Shown here: positions 22,841 to 34,630 of the stretch, in pieces
Layout of the letters: every line of letters begins with the position of its first letter
How positions within the stretch are numbered: position 1 is the first letter of the stretch
Assembly (NCBI RefSeq): GCF_047511655.1
Contig: NC_133392.1
Coordinates: 88,653,042 to 88,717,041 of the forward strand
DNA length: 64,000 bases
Source: Castor canadensis
Lineage: Eukaryota > Chordata > Mammalia > Rodentia > Castoridae
Direction of reading: 5' to 3'
Position numbers and translations under genes: made by a program
The notes under the pieces: generated by a model
Seen by the model: only the letters and a program-made list of their open reading frames with translations
Told to the model about the DNA's origin: nothing
Database searches by the model: none

Positions 22841-24189
22841 TGGAGGGGCACCCACAGTCCCTCTGTGCTGTGGCTTCTTCGTCTACAGCATGAAGAGGTG
22901 GTACCTTCATGTGGTCCCTTGATCCCTTCTGGATGCCACAAACTGTGATTCTAAGGTTTCACTGGTCCCTTAAAACCCAGTTTTAATGCTCACAAACCCT
23001 GCGGTGATAACAAAAGGGCCTTTAAAAAGGATTTATCCACCTATAAAAGCCATTGGATTTTATTTTCGGCTATGGGCAAAAGAACACCAAAACAAATGTG
23101 TTGGAACATCAAATCCCTTTAAAATTTAGGACAGCAGGGAAAGAGGAGACAAGTCTGCCAGAGCCAGGGAGTGACCACAACAGAGGCGGCTGCTCAAACC
23201 AGACTGCAAGGCCCTGCTTATCTGGAGCCACTGGCCTCCCAGGGGATAATTGCCTTCTGACAATTGTTTAGACTTGATAAATACTGAAATGAGGCAGCCA
23301 AGTGTTTATCTGGCTACCAGTTCAGATCTGTACAGAACTAGATGAAAGAGGCCAGCAAATTTGCAATAACCTCAAAGATAAAGCCTTCCTATCTCAGGCA
23401 GTTTATCAACCCTTCAAGGGTCATGTTGCCCAGTAACTGCCACCTCGGAAAGAAAGACAGCATGGGGGGACACTTCAATAGAGTGCTCACAGTGGGCCTT
23501 GCTTGTCTTGAACCCTCTCTTCCTCCTAACTCCCACTGGTCACCTGCCTGGAAGCAAGGTAGCCCTTATCTGGAACGTTTGGCAAAGAAAATAAGGAGCT
23601 GAGCAATCAGATCCTAAAGCCAAGGTCACTGTTTTCCTCCTGGGCTTTTTCTCTACCTATAGGAACAAGCTGAAGGAACTTCAAACCCCTCCCCACCCCC
23701 CCAGCAAAGGTAAAACTGTGATCCACAGCTCAGAGGATCTACAGCCCTACTAGGCCACAAACTCACCATGTAACCAAGAGCAAGTTAAAATTTCTCTGAA
23801 ACAACTTCATATAGCTCAATACTACAATCAGTGACTTGAAGGAAATAATCTCTAAGACCCTCTGGAGCTATTGTAGGGACCTGAATCAAACCATCAGGCT
23901 TCACGGCTTAAAAGAGACCAGAGATGTCACCAAAGGACCATCTCCCTCTCCATACATTCTTCCTCTGTTCCTGTATCTTTATACACACACACACCTCTCC
24001 CATTCCCTGGCCACATCCCTCTATCCAAAGATCTTCTCTCCTTACCCTCACTGCCAGCAGCAGGTTCTTCCAGGTCAATATGCACAGAGGAGACGCTCAC
24101 CTCATATGTAGCCCCACTGGGAGACCACCTAGTACTTCCCCTGGGTTCATGGAGATGCCCTTTATCTGCCATCTGGCACAAAGAAGTGA
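22841..24189. other. Non-coding intergenic sequence
   Basis: No recognisable gene. 22.95-23.32 kb looks single-copy. A short CA run is present near 23,983-23,993. Confidence 0.4.
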
Positions 24190-24285
24190 TGCTGGCCATG
24201 AGTGTAACTCAGTGGTAGAGCCCTTGCCTCCCATGCATAAGGACCTGGGTTCTAATCTCCCCATATACACACTATAAAAACAAAC
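24190..24285 (+). repeat. ID-like SINE
   Basis: 'gagtgtaactcagtggtagag' and 'ggacctgggttctaatctcc' give an ID-type monomer. Confidence 0.78.
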
Positions 24286-24363
24286 AGACGCGGAGTCACC
24301 TGTTGCTCCTCACCTTTTCTACCTTCCCACCAGCAGATCCTCTCTTTTCAGAATGTTCTGAAG

Positions 24364-24485
24364 GGGCAGCACTGGTGGCTCACATCTAATCCCAGCTACT
24401 CAGGAGGCAGTGATCAGGAGGACCGTGGTTCAAAGTCAGCCCCAGGCAATTAGTTCAGGAGATCCCATCTGAAAAAAATTCATCA
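24364..24485 (+). repeat. Left-monomer-only SINE (B1-like half)
   Basis: 'cactggtggctcacatctaa', 'cagctactcaggaggcag' and 'gatcaggaggaccgtggttc' are present; the tRNA-like half is missing. Confidence 0.75.
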
Positions 24486-25103
24486 GAATATATATATTTC
24501 TTCAAACAAGATCCCTGGGGGTTGGATTTGAGCATCCCCACCCTCCCACTCTGCTCCAATTAGCAAGGCGATCTGTTCAACAGGACAGCAACCAAGAGTT
24601 ACCATCTACTGCCCTAATATTCGGGCTCCACACATCTTCTATTTTTTCTTAAATCCTTCCTGCAAGAGGGAGGGTTGGGGACCCACAATTGAGCTGTATT
24701 CCAAGTGAAAAAAAAAAAACTTTCAAAGGAAAGGAATAAAGCCCTGCTTTTTCCAAAAGACTTTCCTCCCTAGAGAGGAAACTAGGAATTTTGCACTTTA
24801 TTTTCACTCTGGGTAGGTGGGGGTAGGGAAAGAGCACCCCTTTTCTATCCTTAGGGCTGAGGTAATCCTTTTGTGGTGGCAGCATAGTCTGCAGCTTCCC
24901 GCTGGGCTGGCTTTACAACAGGTATTAATTTAGGTGCTGGCAAGTGGGGTGAGTAGGTGCACTAATGGAGTTACAGAATGTTGTAGATTACAACACTAGA
25001 TGCCCACAAAACCCAGCACCCCACCCCACCCTTTGGAGCAGACACACAGTCCCCTACTTCCCTCTCTGCCCAACCTCAGACCAAAGCAATGGCAGGAATG
25101 TGA

Positions 25104-25104
<1 letters not shown>

Positions 25105-25152
<48 letters not shown>
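25105..25152. repeat. (CA)24 microsatellite
   Basis: 24 uninterrupted CA units. Confidence 0.97.
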
Positions 25153-25155
<3 letters not shown>

Positions 25156-25669
25156 AGCCCTTCTCCTGACCCCAGGGCCCGTATCTCTGTGTTCTTCTCT
25201 GTCTTCCCTCTGGGCTGTGATTCACAGCAGACATTAGAAAGGAAACAGCATCTTTCAATTCTTTGTACCATTTCTCTTATCTTTACAGGGTTCTTATTAA
25301 GCAGTATCTTCAGACTTATTTATGTGATGTCACACTGAGAAGCAGTGTTGTCAACGTGCCACTTTCCATGAGCCCTGAATTCAGCATGAGTAACAGACAA
25401 ATCTATCCACACTGTTGCCATGAGGGATCAGTCTCTGCATATCCACAGAGAGAAGCAGAGAAGCCCTAAAGATGATGGGGGTGCCACAGTGTTTGCTTCC
25501 TGGGGCAGGTGGATGGCTCCTTTTTCCTCTCCTCTGAAGTACTTGATCAATGAGAAGCTAGCTCAGAAGCAGGGACACAATTGTGGGGGGCTGCCCATGT
25601 CCAAAGGGTCAAACCTTACCCTTCACTTCACCTGTGTTAGTTCCTTTTTGAATGTTAAAGGGACACACA

Positions 25670-25885
25670 GCAGGGTGCTGGGGCACACACCTGGAATTCC
25701 AGCGATGCAGGTGGTGGGCGTAGGAGAAAGAGGCAAGATGAAAGCATCCAGGTTGACCCCAGGCAAAAAGAGTGAGACCTCCACCTGAAAAATAAACTAA
25801 AGCCAAAAGGACTGGGGCCGGAGGTGTGGCTTAAGTGGTAGCCCTAACTTCAAACCCTGGGACCACCAAAAACAAAACAAACACA
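25670..25885 (+). repeat. Composite B1-dID-like SINE, truncated right half
   Basis: 'gggtgctggggcacacacct' left part; 'ggaggtgtggcttaagtggt' then 'ccctaacttcaaaccctggg' with part of the right half missing; A/C-rich tail. Confidence 0.75.
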
Positions 25886-25887
25886 AG

Positions 25888-26115
25888 CACTTTTTTGGTC
25901 GTGGTGGTGGTACTAGGATTTGAACTCTGGGCCTCAACACTTTCTAGGCAGGCATTCTACCACTTGAGCCTCTCTGCCAGCCCTTTTTTTTAGTGTGTTG
26001 GATATTTTCAAGATATGGTCTTATGAACTATTTGCTCAGGCAGACTTTGAACCATGACCCTCCTGATCTCTGCCTCCTGAGTAGCCAGGATTACAGGCAT
26101 GAGCCACTGGGACCA
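25888..26115 (-). repeat. Composite B1-dID-like SINE
   Basis: Reverse orientation: 'gtactaggatttgaactctg', 'ctaccacttgagcctctctg' and 'aggattacaggcatgagcca'. It is useful as the intact relative of the SINE broken by LTRs at 45-46 kb. Confidence 0.87.
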
Positions 26116-26240
26116 AGTTTTTCTTTCTTTTTTTTTTTAAAGACTACATTATGTAGTTCAGACTGGCCTTCAACTCATGTTCCTCCCGCCTCAGCCTCCC
26201 AAGTGCTGGGATTACAGGTGTGTACTACCATGCCTAGTTT
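26116..26240 (-). repeat. B1-type SINE
   Basis: 'cagcctcccaagtgctggga', 'ttacaggtgtgtactaccat' and 'tgtagttcagactggccttc' in reverse orientation with a poly-T start. Confidence 0.88.
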
Positions 26241-26587
26241 GGTATATATTTATTACCCCTGTTTTCATATTGAAAATGAAGGGGACAGACAAAGTGGGGA
26301 GGAGCTTAAAGTAGCTCTGGAGCACTGAGTGCCAACCACTGGGCTGGGAACCTGGTGTTCATCCTACTTCCTCTAGTCTTGTTCATATCTGAATAATTGC
26401 TCTTGCCTGAAAATGGCTTGAACTGCAAAGACATGCACCAAAGAGCCCCACAGAGTCTCCACATCTTCTCTTTCAGATTGACTATGCTTCTTCTTTCTTG
26501 TGCTCTGCTGCGCCATCCTGTGTGCCCTCAGCAACTTCCCACTATCCATACCACCTTTCCCACCCCTTCACTTCTCAAAACTCATGA

Positions 26588-26945
26588 CATTAGTCAGCTT
26601 CTGTTACTGTAACAAATACCTGAGACAATTAACTTATAGACAGAAAAGGTTCACACTTTTGAGGTTTTAGTCCATGATTGTTTGGCCCTGATACTTTGGG
26701 CCCATGGTGGCACATAATGGGAGGAGTGTGTGGGGAGCAAAACTGCTCATATCGTGGCTGAGAAGAAAAAGAGAGAGAGAGGAAGATCCTGGGGTCCCAC
26801 AGATCCTTTTGAGGGCATAATCCCCAATAACCTAAAAACCTCCCACTAGGCCCTACCTCCTAAAGTTTCTACCACTCCCCAGTAGTGCCAAGCAGAGAAC
26901 CAAAATAACACATGACCTGGGCCTCTGAAAGACACCTAGCACACA
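26588..26945 (-). mobile_element. Probable MaLR-type (ERVL) solo LTR
   Basis: In antisense it has 'ctgttactgtaacaaatacc', 'tgagacaa', a GA-rich tract 'aagaaaaagagagagagagg' and 'cctcccactaggccctacc', the usual order of a MaLR LTR read backwards. Boundaries are approximate. Confidence 0.5.
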
Positions 26946-26949
26946 TCCC

Positions 26950-27135
26950 CACATCATCCTCAAGAAAGCTTCCCTGATTCCCTGCCGCCCGAACCCACCG
27001 GGATGTTGTGTACAGTATCTACCATGACAGCGCTGTAATCCTCTGCTCGTTTATCTCTTCAAAGTTGCTGTGAGCTCTTAAAAGGCAGACTCTTCATCAT
27101 CCTTTTATTCCCAGCATCTCTTGGTTGAATTCTAG
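26950..27135 (+). repeat. L2 LINE 3' fragment
   Basis: 'aagaaagcttccctgattcc', 'tgtgagctcttaaaaggcag' and 'ttattcccagcatctc' are L2 3'-end hallmarks. Confidence 0.65.
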
Positions 27136-27139
27136 GCTG

Positions 27140-29200
27140 GCTGCTACTTCCCTAAACAACCCCTCTATGATCTAAAAAGACATTGTTGCCTAAAGAATGC
27201 AGACCTATCCCTCCTGCTCACCCTTAAAGGCCTTCGAGTCATACAGACCTCCAACAGAGCAAGGGTTGCAAGGAGTCTGTGCATTTCAGCACCTCCTTCC
27301 CCTGCCTCCACTGCACAACTGTATCTGGTGGCCCTGGTTGAATTGATTCCTTGATCCTGAGAGCAGCAGCCCACTTCTCCTGACCTCTGGCTCAGCCTCC
27401 AGGACACCAGGCTGCTCTTCTACTCCATGGCCTACCCATAGCTCCACACCCAATGAATAAACCCGTGCTTCTCTGCAGGCAGCAATGCTCCATGAAACCC
27501 AAACACAGAGCCCAGGAGAGGGAAGCTGAGGAGGGCCTGTTTCTTCCAGGCCCCCTGCCAACCTCCATTCTGGCCTGGGCACGTGGGTTCATTTACATGG
27601 CTGGTTTGGAGCCTTTGGCAGATGAAAGGGCTTGGATAGTTTTATATGTGTTGTTCATCATTAAACCTCTCCTTCAGGGTTTCTTGCCGCCTTTGGTTTG
27701 TGTCTCAATCTGGAGCAAATTTAAGCAAAGGTTTAGGCCTCTGCATTTCCTTGGTTTAATTAATAATTCATAATAAAAATTTAATCAAGGCATAAGCTTT
27801 TGTGGAAGGTTATAAAACACTTCATTTGCCCTGGAGATCAGAATGACCACTTTTTAAATCTGTGAAATGATGTTTTTTTTCCCAAATGAGGAAATTTTAC
27901 TCTCGACTGTAAATTTCAGCTGTTTGCCATATGTAACCACAGAGAATCTGTTTATTGACTTAGTATATTAGAAGTAGTTAGGCAGGAAGAAAAATAAACC
28001 CAAACTCCAGACGGGAGAAAGTGTAGGGAAGCAATGAAGAGCTGGAGTTAAAATATAGCAAAACTTGAGCTTTAGAGAATGACAAGAAGAAACAGATGAC
28101 AGAAAGCACATCCCAAAGGAGAGGTTGGGGATGGTGACCAGACTGAAGACAGGGAAATTAGCTGGATGCTAATCCCAAACCCTTCAAATTTTTTGCAAAA
28201 GAAAACACAGAGCAGCAAAAGACCATTAGACACTGGAAGGACCCTGTAGTCCAAATGTGGCGTCCTGCTTGGTAACATCTATAAACACAGGATGCCTTGT
28301 CACCCACTCAGAATAGCAGAGAGGTGTTCTTGCCTTGTGGCAGTCAGAGGGTGTAGACCAAGACTAACTCAAACACTCATCTGTAAACAAAGGCCAAACC
28401 TCCAGGACAGCTTCTCAAATAGAGTCCTCAGCCTCTGCTTCAAATAGCATTCAGAGCTCTGCAGGTGACTCTGTGGGCAGCCACAGAAAGTTGATGTAAA
28501 AGAACTGGCACCATCCATGTACTCAGTACTCCCTAATTACTGTAATAAGAATATCTAATAAGGGTGTGGTTACCCCTCCCCCCCAGCAGAGAACAGTTCT
28601 GAAAGAAGGGTGTTAGCCTTCCATACAGAGGGGGACTGACTGGGAAAGCAACCTGCCTAAAACTCACTGCTAGTGACAGACAAGGGTCAGTTTTGAGATC
28701 TCCTGACTACAAATACCAAAAGTGACCTCATATTCTACATGGACCAGCCTTCCTTGACTAAGGACCAAGAGAGTGTAACAAGTAGAAGAGGTTATGAGAG
28801 AGAGGCAGCTGAAGGTCCAGCTGCTGCTCCCACTTGGCACTGGTTCAGGCTTCTGAAGACCAGCTAGCCCAGGGTGAGCAAAAAGATACAAGCTCCTGGG
28901 GCCTAAAAATCACCATCCATTTTCCAATATGGAAAAATAACTCAAATTCCAGCTTGGGAATCTAAGCCTTAAATAAGAAGTCTGAGCCCTTTCTGTTCAA
29001 GCCATACTCCTCACCTCTAGCCCTAGCTTCAGCCCCAGTCTGACTCCCCCCAAATTCCATGGTCCCCATATCCAGATGCAAAGTACTTTTGAGAGCAAAT
29101 GGTCAATGGAGTCTCCAAAGGACCTCTGTGTTTGTGGCAAGCTACAGAATAAGTTTAGGAACCCACTAGCTCAGACCAGCACATCTGGTTACAAGAAAAG
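27140..29200. other. Non-coding intergenic sequence
   Basis: No gene is recognised. The AT-rich segment 27.75-27.98 kb ('ggtttaattaataattcat') looks single-copy and may be a regulatory element. Confidence 0.4.
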
Positions 29201-29207
29201 CCTGGCC

Positions 29208-29325
29208 AGGGCTGGGTGTGGTGGCTTGTACATGTAATCCCAGCTACACAGAGGTGGAGATGGGAATGTCATGGTTCAACGTCAGCCCACACAAAAAAAT
29301 TAGTGAGACTACATCTCAAAAAACA
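29208..29325 (+). repeat. Left-monomer SINE
   Basis: 'gggctgggtgtggtggcttg' and 'aatcccagctacacagagg', ending in 'gactacatctcaaaaaac'. No right half. Confidence 0.78.
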
Positions 29326-29463
29326 AGCCGGTAACCATAGACTCACTGTGCGTTGAATCACTACTATGTTTACATTGAAAGAGGGGAACCCAGATACATG
29401 TGTCACATGTATAATTAGAAGTGGTAGAAGGAATTACAGTAGAATATTAAATATGAAAGAGTT

Positions 29464-29548
29464 GGGTTTGGAGGAGTGGCTCAAGCAGTAGAGGGCCTGC
29501 CTACCAAGCCCTGATTTCAAACCCAAGTAATGGAAATAAATTAACATT
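29464..29548 (+). repeat. Right-half (ID-like) SINE fragment
   Basis: 'ggaggagtggctcaagcagt' and 'ctgatttcaaacccaagtaa'. Confidence 0.72.
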
Positions 29549-29569
29549 AAAAAAAAAGAAAGAAAGAAA

Positions 29570-29757
29570 AAAACTGGGCCTGGTGATACCAGGTGGTACC
29601 TGACAGTGCTTGCCTGTAATTCTAGTTACTCAGCAGGCAGAGGTAGGAGGATTGCAGTCCAAGGCTGGCCCCTGCCAAAGACATAAGGCCTTATCTGAAA
29701 AACAAACTCAAAGTTTGGGGCCTGGCTCAGGAGGTGGGGCACTTGCCTAGGAAGGAA
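29570..29757 (+). repeat. Composite SINE truncated into a purine repeat
   Basis: 'gggcctggtgataccaggtg', 'aggcagaggtaggaggattg' and a partial tRNA-like right half 'ctggctcaggaggtggggca', which merges into the GGGA tract. Confidence 0.75.
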
Positions 29758-29850
29758 GTGGGGGGAGGGAGGGAGAGGGGGGAGGGAGGGAGGGAGAGGG
29801 GGGAGGGAGGGAGAGGGGGGAGGGAGGGAGGGAGGGAGGGAGGAAGAAGG
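29758..29850. repeat. (GGGA)n / G-rich purine repeat, possible G-quadruplex former
   Basis: About 90 bases of GGGA and GAGGGGGG units with many G-runs on the plus strand and no pyrimidines, followed by AGGAAG-type sequence. Confidence 0.9.
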
Positions 29851-30394
29851 AAGGGCAGGAATGGGAGTCCATGCCCTGATCTGAAGACAATGACTTACAG
29901 TGGAGAGTGGCAGTGCAGAAGAGACCAGCCATGAGGTTGCTCTGCTTCCTGGCCAGCAACAGGAGGTGACATCCAGTGGCAAGGTTGGGCCCACAGAGAA
30001 GGTGAACATCATGCTGGCTTTAAGAACCCACTTTCCTGAGTGCTTGGCCCGATCCCCTAAACCTCTCTATCAACTACTTGTTAGCAGTTTTAAACGTGGC
30101 TCCTTCCTTATTCCAAAGAGGCTGCACATGCCTTATAGAAATGCCTACATTGTAAAGAACCATATGAGACACTACTGGTAGTCAGAAATAAAAAGAAAAC
30201 ACAAGGCTGTAAACAGAGAATTTTGGAATAAAGGACAGGCTGCAACAACACTTTCTACCACATATGCTTATTTTGGAACAGGCCTAGATTTGGCTTTATT
30301 TTCTAGCTGCTATGACAAAACAAAAACTTGGGGGATGGGAACATGTTATTCTTTAGAGTATTCTGTGGCTGTAAGATAAAACAAGCCAGGGCCA

Positions 30395-30725
30395 TGAAAT
30401 ACACCAGTCACAAAAAGACAGAAACTGGGTGATCCCACCTACACGGGTGCCTAGAATAGTCAGTACAGAGAGACAGAAAGGGAGTGGTAGCTGCAAGGGC
30501 TAGGGGAGAGGACATGGGAGGTGTTGCTTGCTGAATACCAGCTTCCAGTTTGGAAGAGAAGGGGGCAAGAGGATGCCTATGGTGATGGTGGCACAACAGC
30601 ATCAGTGTATTTAATGCCACCAAACTGCACACTTGAAAATGGTTAAGGTGATCGATTTTATGTGCTGTGCATTTTATCAGAATTCCAAAGTCACAACTTA
30701 AAATGAAAAACAAAATAAAATAGGG
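30395..30725 (+). mobile_element. LINE-1 3' fragment (old family)
   Basis: 'actgggtgatcccacctac', 'agtcagtacagagagacag', 'aatgccaccaaactgcacac', 'ttgaaaatggttaaggtg' and 'tgtgctgtgcattttatcag' follow the order of old mammalian L1 3' ends, closing with an A-rich tail. Confidence 0.75.
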
Positions 30726-33204
30726 CCTGGGGAGCGGGGAAATACCTCTGGTAGTAAGAAGAGGAAGAAGTTTCTCCTTAGAGCTCCTCTTGAAGGAGGC
30801 TGTGCACCACCGCCTCAGCTCAAGGCGACTGTCACCATACTCCTCGGCCCTCAGTGCAGACTGATGGCTTCATTCTAAAATGTGCCAGGGATGCAACCCA
30901 GGTGTCGCACTGGATTGTTTCCAGAGTCAAGAGAAGTCATTGGCCCATATGGCTGCGGAAGAGCAGCCTACCTGACCCCTGCATGAGACCCAGCTCAGGG
31001 AAACTTGTGACAACACTATTTGAATCCAGTTTCAAAGTGAGACTTGCAAGTATAGCCACTGGACCACCCAAACAAAAGTCAACATGATGTGATGCCCAGG
31101 TCCCCACATTCACCACCTTCAAGGCTGGACTCTTCCCTAACACCCAAAATATCTTCACTGCTCCTGTGGGGAGCCAGCTGAGAAGACTCCTCCCCTTCCA
31201 GGTATCTCTGAGATCTCTGGGTACTGAGTCTACAGTGCAGAAATCAGACCTGCTTGTCACATGTCACATTGCCTGGATGGACCAATGCTCCACTCCATGT
31301 CTCTGTCTCCTCCAGGTCACTGGAGCCCTCATAGCATAGAGACAGGTACTTCCCTTAGTAGCCCAGAAAATAATCAAGATCTAACTATTCATATTCACCA
31401 AGATTTTCTAAAAATGTAAGAAGAACAGAAGGGAATTACAGTATAAAAACGAAAAGCTTAAATCCTGTAGTTAGAGAGCCCTAGCTGTCTTTGTCCTTAT
31501 TCCCTATCTTGTTCCTACATTTCAAGGACCACTCTACTTTCCTCCAATTAAATGCTTTCACAACATTCCCCCTAGGTTCCTTAATGCCTTTGGGGATCCA
31601 AGAAGAGAAACATCTCAGACTGGCCTCCAACTACTGCACATTAAAAGTCAACTTGGCACATTATTGTAAGAGTCACTTAGCTTCTCTTTTTCTCAGATAG
31701 CTCCATTCTAAATAAGGTTTGCTCGAACTTGACCAATGCCCATCAAAGTACTTCCTCTAAAACAAAATGCCACTCCCTCCACAATGACTCAGAATGATCC
31801 AGGGAGTTTGTCCTCATTCTTAGCGTTTCAACTATGTGTCATCCAAATTCAAACAACACCCTATGCTCACTGTAACGGAGCAGTGCAGGGCCAGCTTCGT
31901 TCCTTTTGCCAGGTACACCCTCTCTGACAATGAGAAAGATGGGCACTCATTTGCAAGGGAAATACAGACTGTCTAAAATTCAGCTCAGTGGTGAGGGGCA
32001 CTAGCTAAGGATTTCTTTTGTTTTGTTTTAAAACCACAGTCTTGCTCTACAAATCTGTTATCACAGATCTAACAAGAGAATAAATTGCCGTTATTCAGTG
32101 TAATAATTTATTCCACTCTTCCTAAAGAAGTTTGGGTGACAGGGGCCTAAGGAAAGGGGTGGTGGAAGAACAGTGGTTGGCCAGTTGTGGCTGAGAATCA
32201 GGTCTGTGAAGGAAAGGGCCAGGCTGGCAAGCTGGCTAGGAGCTGGTCTCTCTACACTGACACTATTGGTCCCCAGCTGGGAGGCCTTGGGCTAGGATTC
32301 CTCTTAGTAAAAGCATGGGTAGTGTTTGGTCAACTTCAAAGCCCAATGCAATTTCTTCAGATCTTTATTTCAGATTCAACCCAAGTCTGATTCTAACTTT
32401 GGGGTACAGACGGGGAGGGGTGGTACAGCATTCAGCTGAGTTTATACTCTTGGAAAACAGACCTTTCTGAATCTCGGGGGGAGAAAACAGGCAGTTTAGG
32501 CAGATGTAAACAGGCTCTGAGGCCCCTTTGGACATCAAATAATGCCAGCAAAACAACGCTTAGATGAGTTAAGTGTAAGTCAATCAGAACCAGATGGACT
32601 ACATTTCCCTGAAAATACACAGGGGTTTACAAATTACAGGCACAGGGGTTTGGCAAAACACAATTCAGGTTTTGCCAAACCTAAAATGTTTGGAGAAGAT
32701 TTAAAGAAAGTAGGCTGACCCAAAATACCTTCAACTCTACCATCCCTGACACTGATAATATCCCACACAACCACAAATATTTAAGTGCCTGGGTTTTAAG
32801 AGATTTATATGTTGAATAAACTTAACTACTCACAACAAGCTGAGATTCTTTTCCAGACAAATGTTCATAGAGAGCTGAAGATGCCAAATGACTGTAGTTA
32901 TAAAGGAAGGCAACCTCTACCTTTTGAGTGGGGCCAAGGAAACTGACTGACATATTTAAACTTGCAACAGAATGGGATGTTCTAAGGTTTGCTGCCCACG
33001 TTATGGATTCATGGAGCACAGGCTCTGCTTTTCCCAGCATGCCTCCATTTTTGTACTGGGGGAGGTACAACATCTTGGACCCACTCATTGCGTGTGGGGA
33101 CAATAAGACGACATATTTACTGGTGTCTGTTGCATTGTGACTCCCCACGTGGCAGTGAGCCATGAGGCATTTCTGTGCCATTGGAACTACAACACCTAAG
33201 ATCC
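30726..33204. other. Non-coding intergenic sequence
   Basis: No gene is recognised. It contains the short perfect inverted repeat at 32,647-32,681, listed separately. Confidence 0.4.
32647..32681. repeat. 13-bp perfect inverted repeat with 9-base loop
   Basis: 'ggtttggcaaaac' at 32,647-32,659 pairs exactly with 'gttttgccaaacc' at 32,669-32,681. Just upstream, 'cacaggggttt' occurs twice about 23 bases apart. Confidence 0.8.
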
Positions 33205-33335
33205 ACACATTTGGATTTTGAGTGGAACACACCTATAATCCCAGTGCTTAGGAGACCAAGGCAGGAGGATCCTGAGTTCAAGGCTTGCCTGGGCTATAAA
33301 GCAAGACCCTGTCAAAAAATTAAATAAAATGAAAT
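33205..33335 (+). repeat. B1-type SINE
   Basis: 'aatcccagtgcttaggagac', 'caaggcaggaggatcctgag' and 'aagcaagaccctgtcaaaa'. Confidence 0.82.
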
Positions 33336-33980
33336 AATCTGAATGAGTTGGTGGACTTCACTCTGAGATGATATCAAGTCTCCAGACTAAAGTGGAGACA
33401 AACACAGAAGGAAAATTAGAGGACTCCTTAGTGGGAACCCAGAGAAAGAGCTATCACTGCTGCTTCTTGGGGAGTGGATGGAAATGGCAGAATTGCTAAA
33501 GAGCTTCAATGATTGAGAAGCAAAGGACACACTGTCCTTCTTTAGATGCTACAAGGACAGGAACATGACAAAGGACCTGAACCCCTAGCATGGACAGAAA
33601 CTACAGAGTGGAAATCATCTAGTGCACCCAGATCTAGAAATTGTGATAGTCCCAAAGAGTTCCCACGGCCCTGGAGATGTGGGAGAGGCTTCTAGATTCT
33701 CAAAGGGGCACAGAAGTAGTAAACAAAGCATGGCTTGCATGGGGACAGTACAGACCTACAGATGACCTGGGCCACAGGCCTCCTCTACACACATACATAC
33801 ACAGGCACACACATACACACAGAGGCTCTTGTGACAATAACAAGCCACCCAGAATGAAGACACAGTCCCCAGGGACAGACACAGTAAAATCATCAGCCAC
33901 CCAGCCTAAAGGGGACATGAAATTAAAAATGCACTGATATGCTGAAAACAAAATGTAGTGTTGCCTGCACACTTGAGTAT
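33336..33980. other. Non-coding sequence with short CA-rich tract
   Basis: A CA/CATA tract lies near 33,787-33,822. No gene is recognised. Confidence 0.45.
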
Positions 33981-34189
33981 GGTCTCAGAGTCTTGCCTTC
34001 TCCTCATTAGGCATGTTAGACAGTGCTATAAGGTGACATAAAAATTATATAAAAAAAATTTAAAACCCAGAGTCAGGAACTAAAACAAAACCAGGAACTA
34101 AACTCACTAGAGAAGCAAGGAATTAAATGATATGCCTGCATTCTTTCCGTCACTCTTCCTTCTTATAGATTCTAAGCAAGTTGCAGTCT

Positions 34190-34630
34190 CCCTAGATGAG
34201 TAATTTAGTCTGAGAACAGAAGGTAATTTTTTGACCAGAAAGGAATGACAAAAAATTTATGCTGCAATGTGTTTTGGCTAAAACTATACCCACCCTAAAC
34301 ACATTGTCGCCACATTTGGGTAATAGTGAAACCGCTCTAAACTCATTGCCTCCATGTTTAGGTGATAACAACAAAATGGGAATTTAGCAAAGTGATTAAA
34401 GGCTGCCAGGTGATGTGACCACTTATCCAGGAAAAGTTTAGAGTGGATTCCCCAGCTTAGTCTAGAAAATATAAACACACCCTGGACAAGGACGGCCATT
34501 TTGAGCCTCTTTGCTCCTACCTCCTGTGTGTCTGACAGAAGGTGCTCCTCTTTCCATCAGATTTCTCCTTACTTTGACCTGCTTTGCTAAATAATCTTCC
34601 CTAACCTTATTCTTCACTTTTTGTTGTTTT
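34190..34630 (+). mobile_element. Possible solo LTR remnant
   Basis: LTR-like order: a CA-rich body, TATA-like 'gaaaatataaacacaccctg' near 34,465, pyrimidine-rich R/U5-like 'ctttgctcctacctcctgtg' and 'gctaaataatcttccc' near 34,585. No family was assigned and no target duplication was located. Confidence 0.3.

Noticed and set aside
24996..25338. Frames with long His-Thr or Cys-Val repeats
   Set aside because: They are translations of the (CA)24 microsatellite.
29626..30012. Pro/Ser-rich 128-codon minus-strand frame
   Set aside because: It is produced by the GGGA purine repeat.
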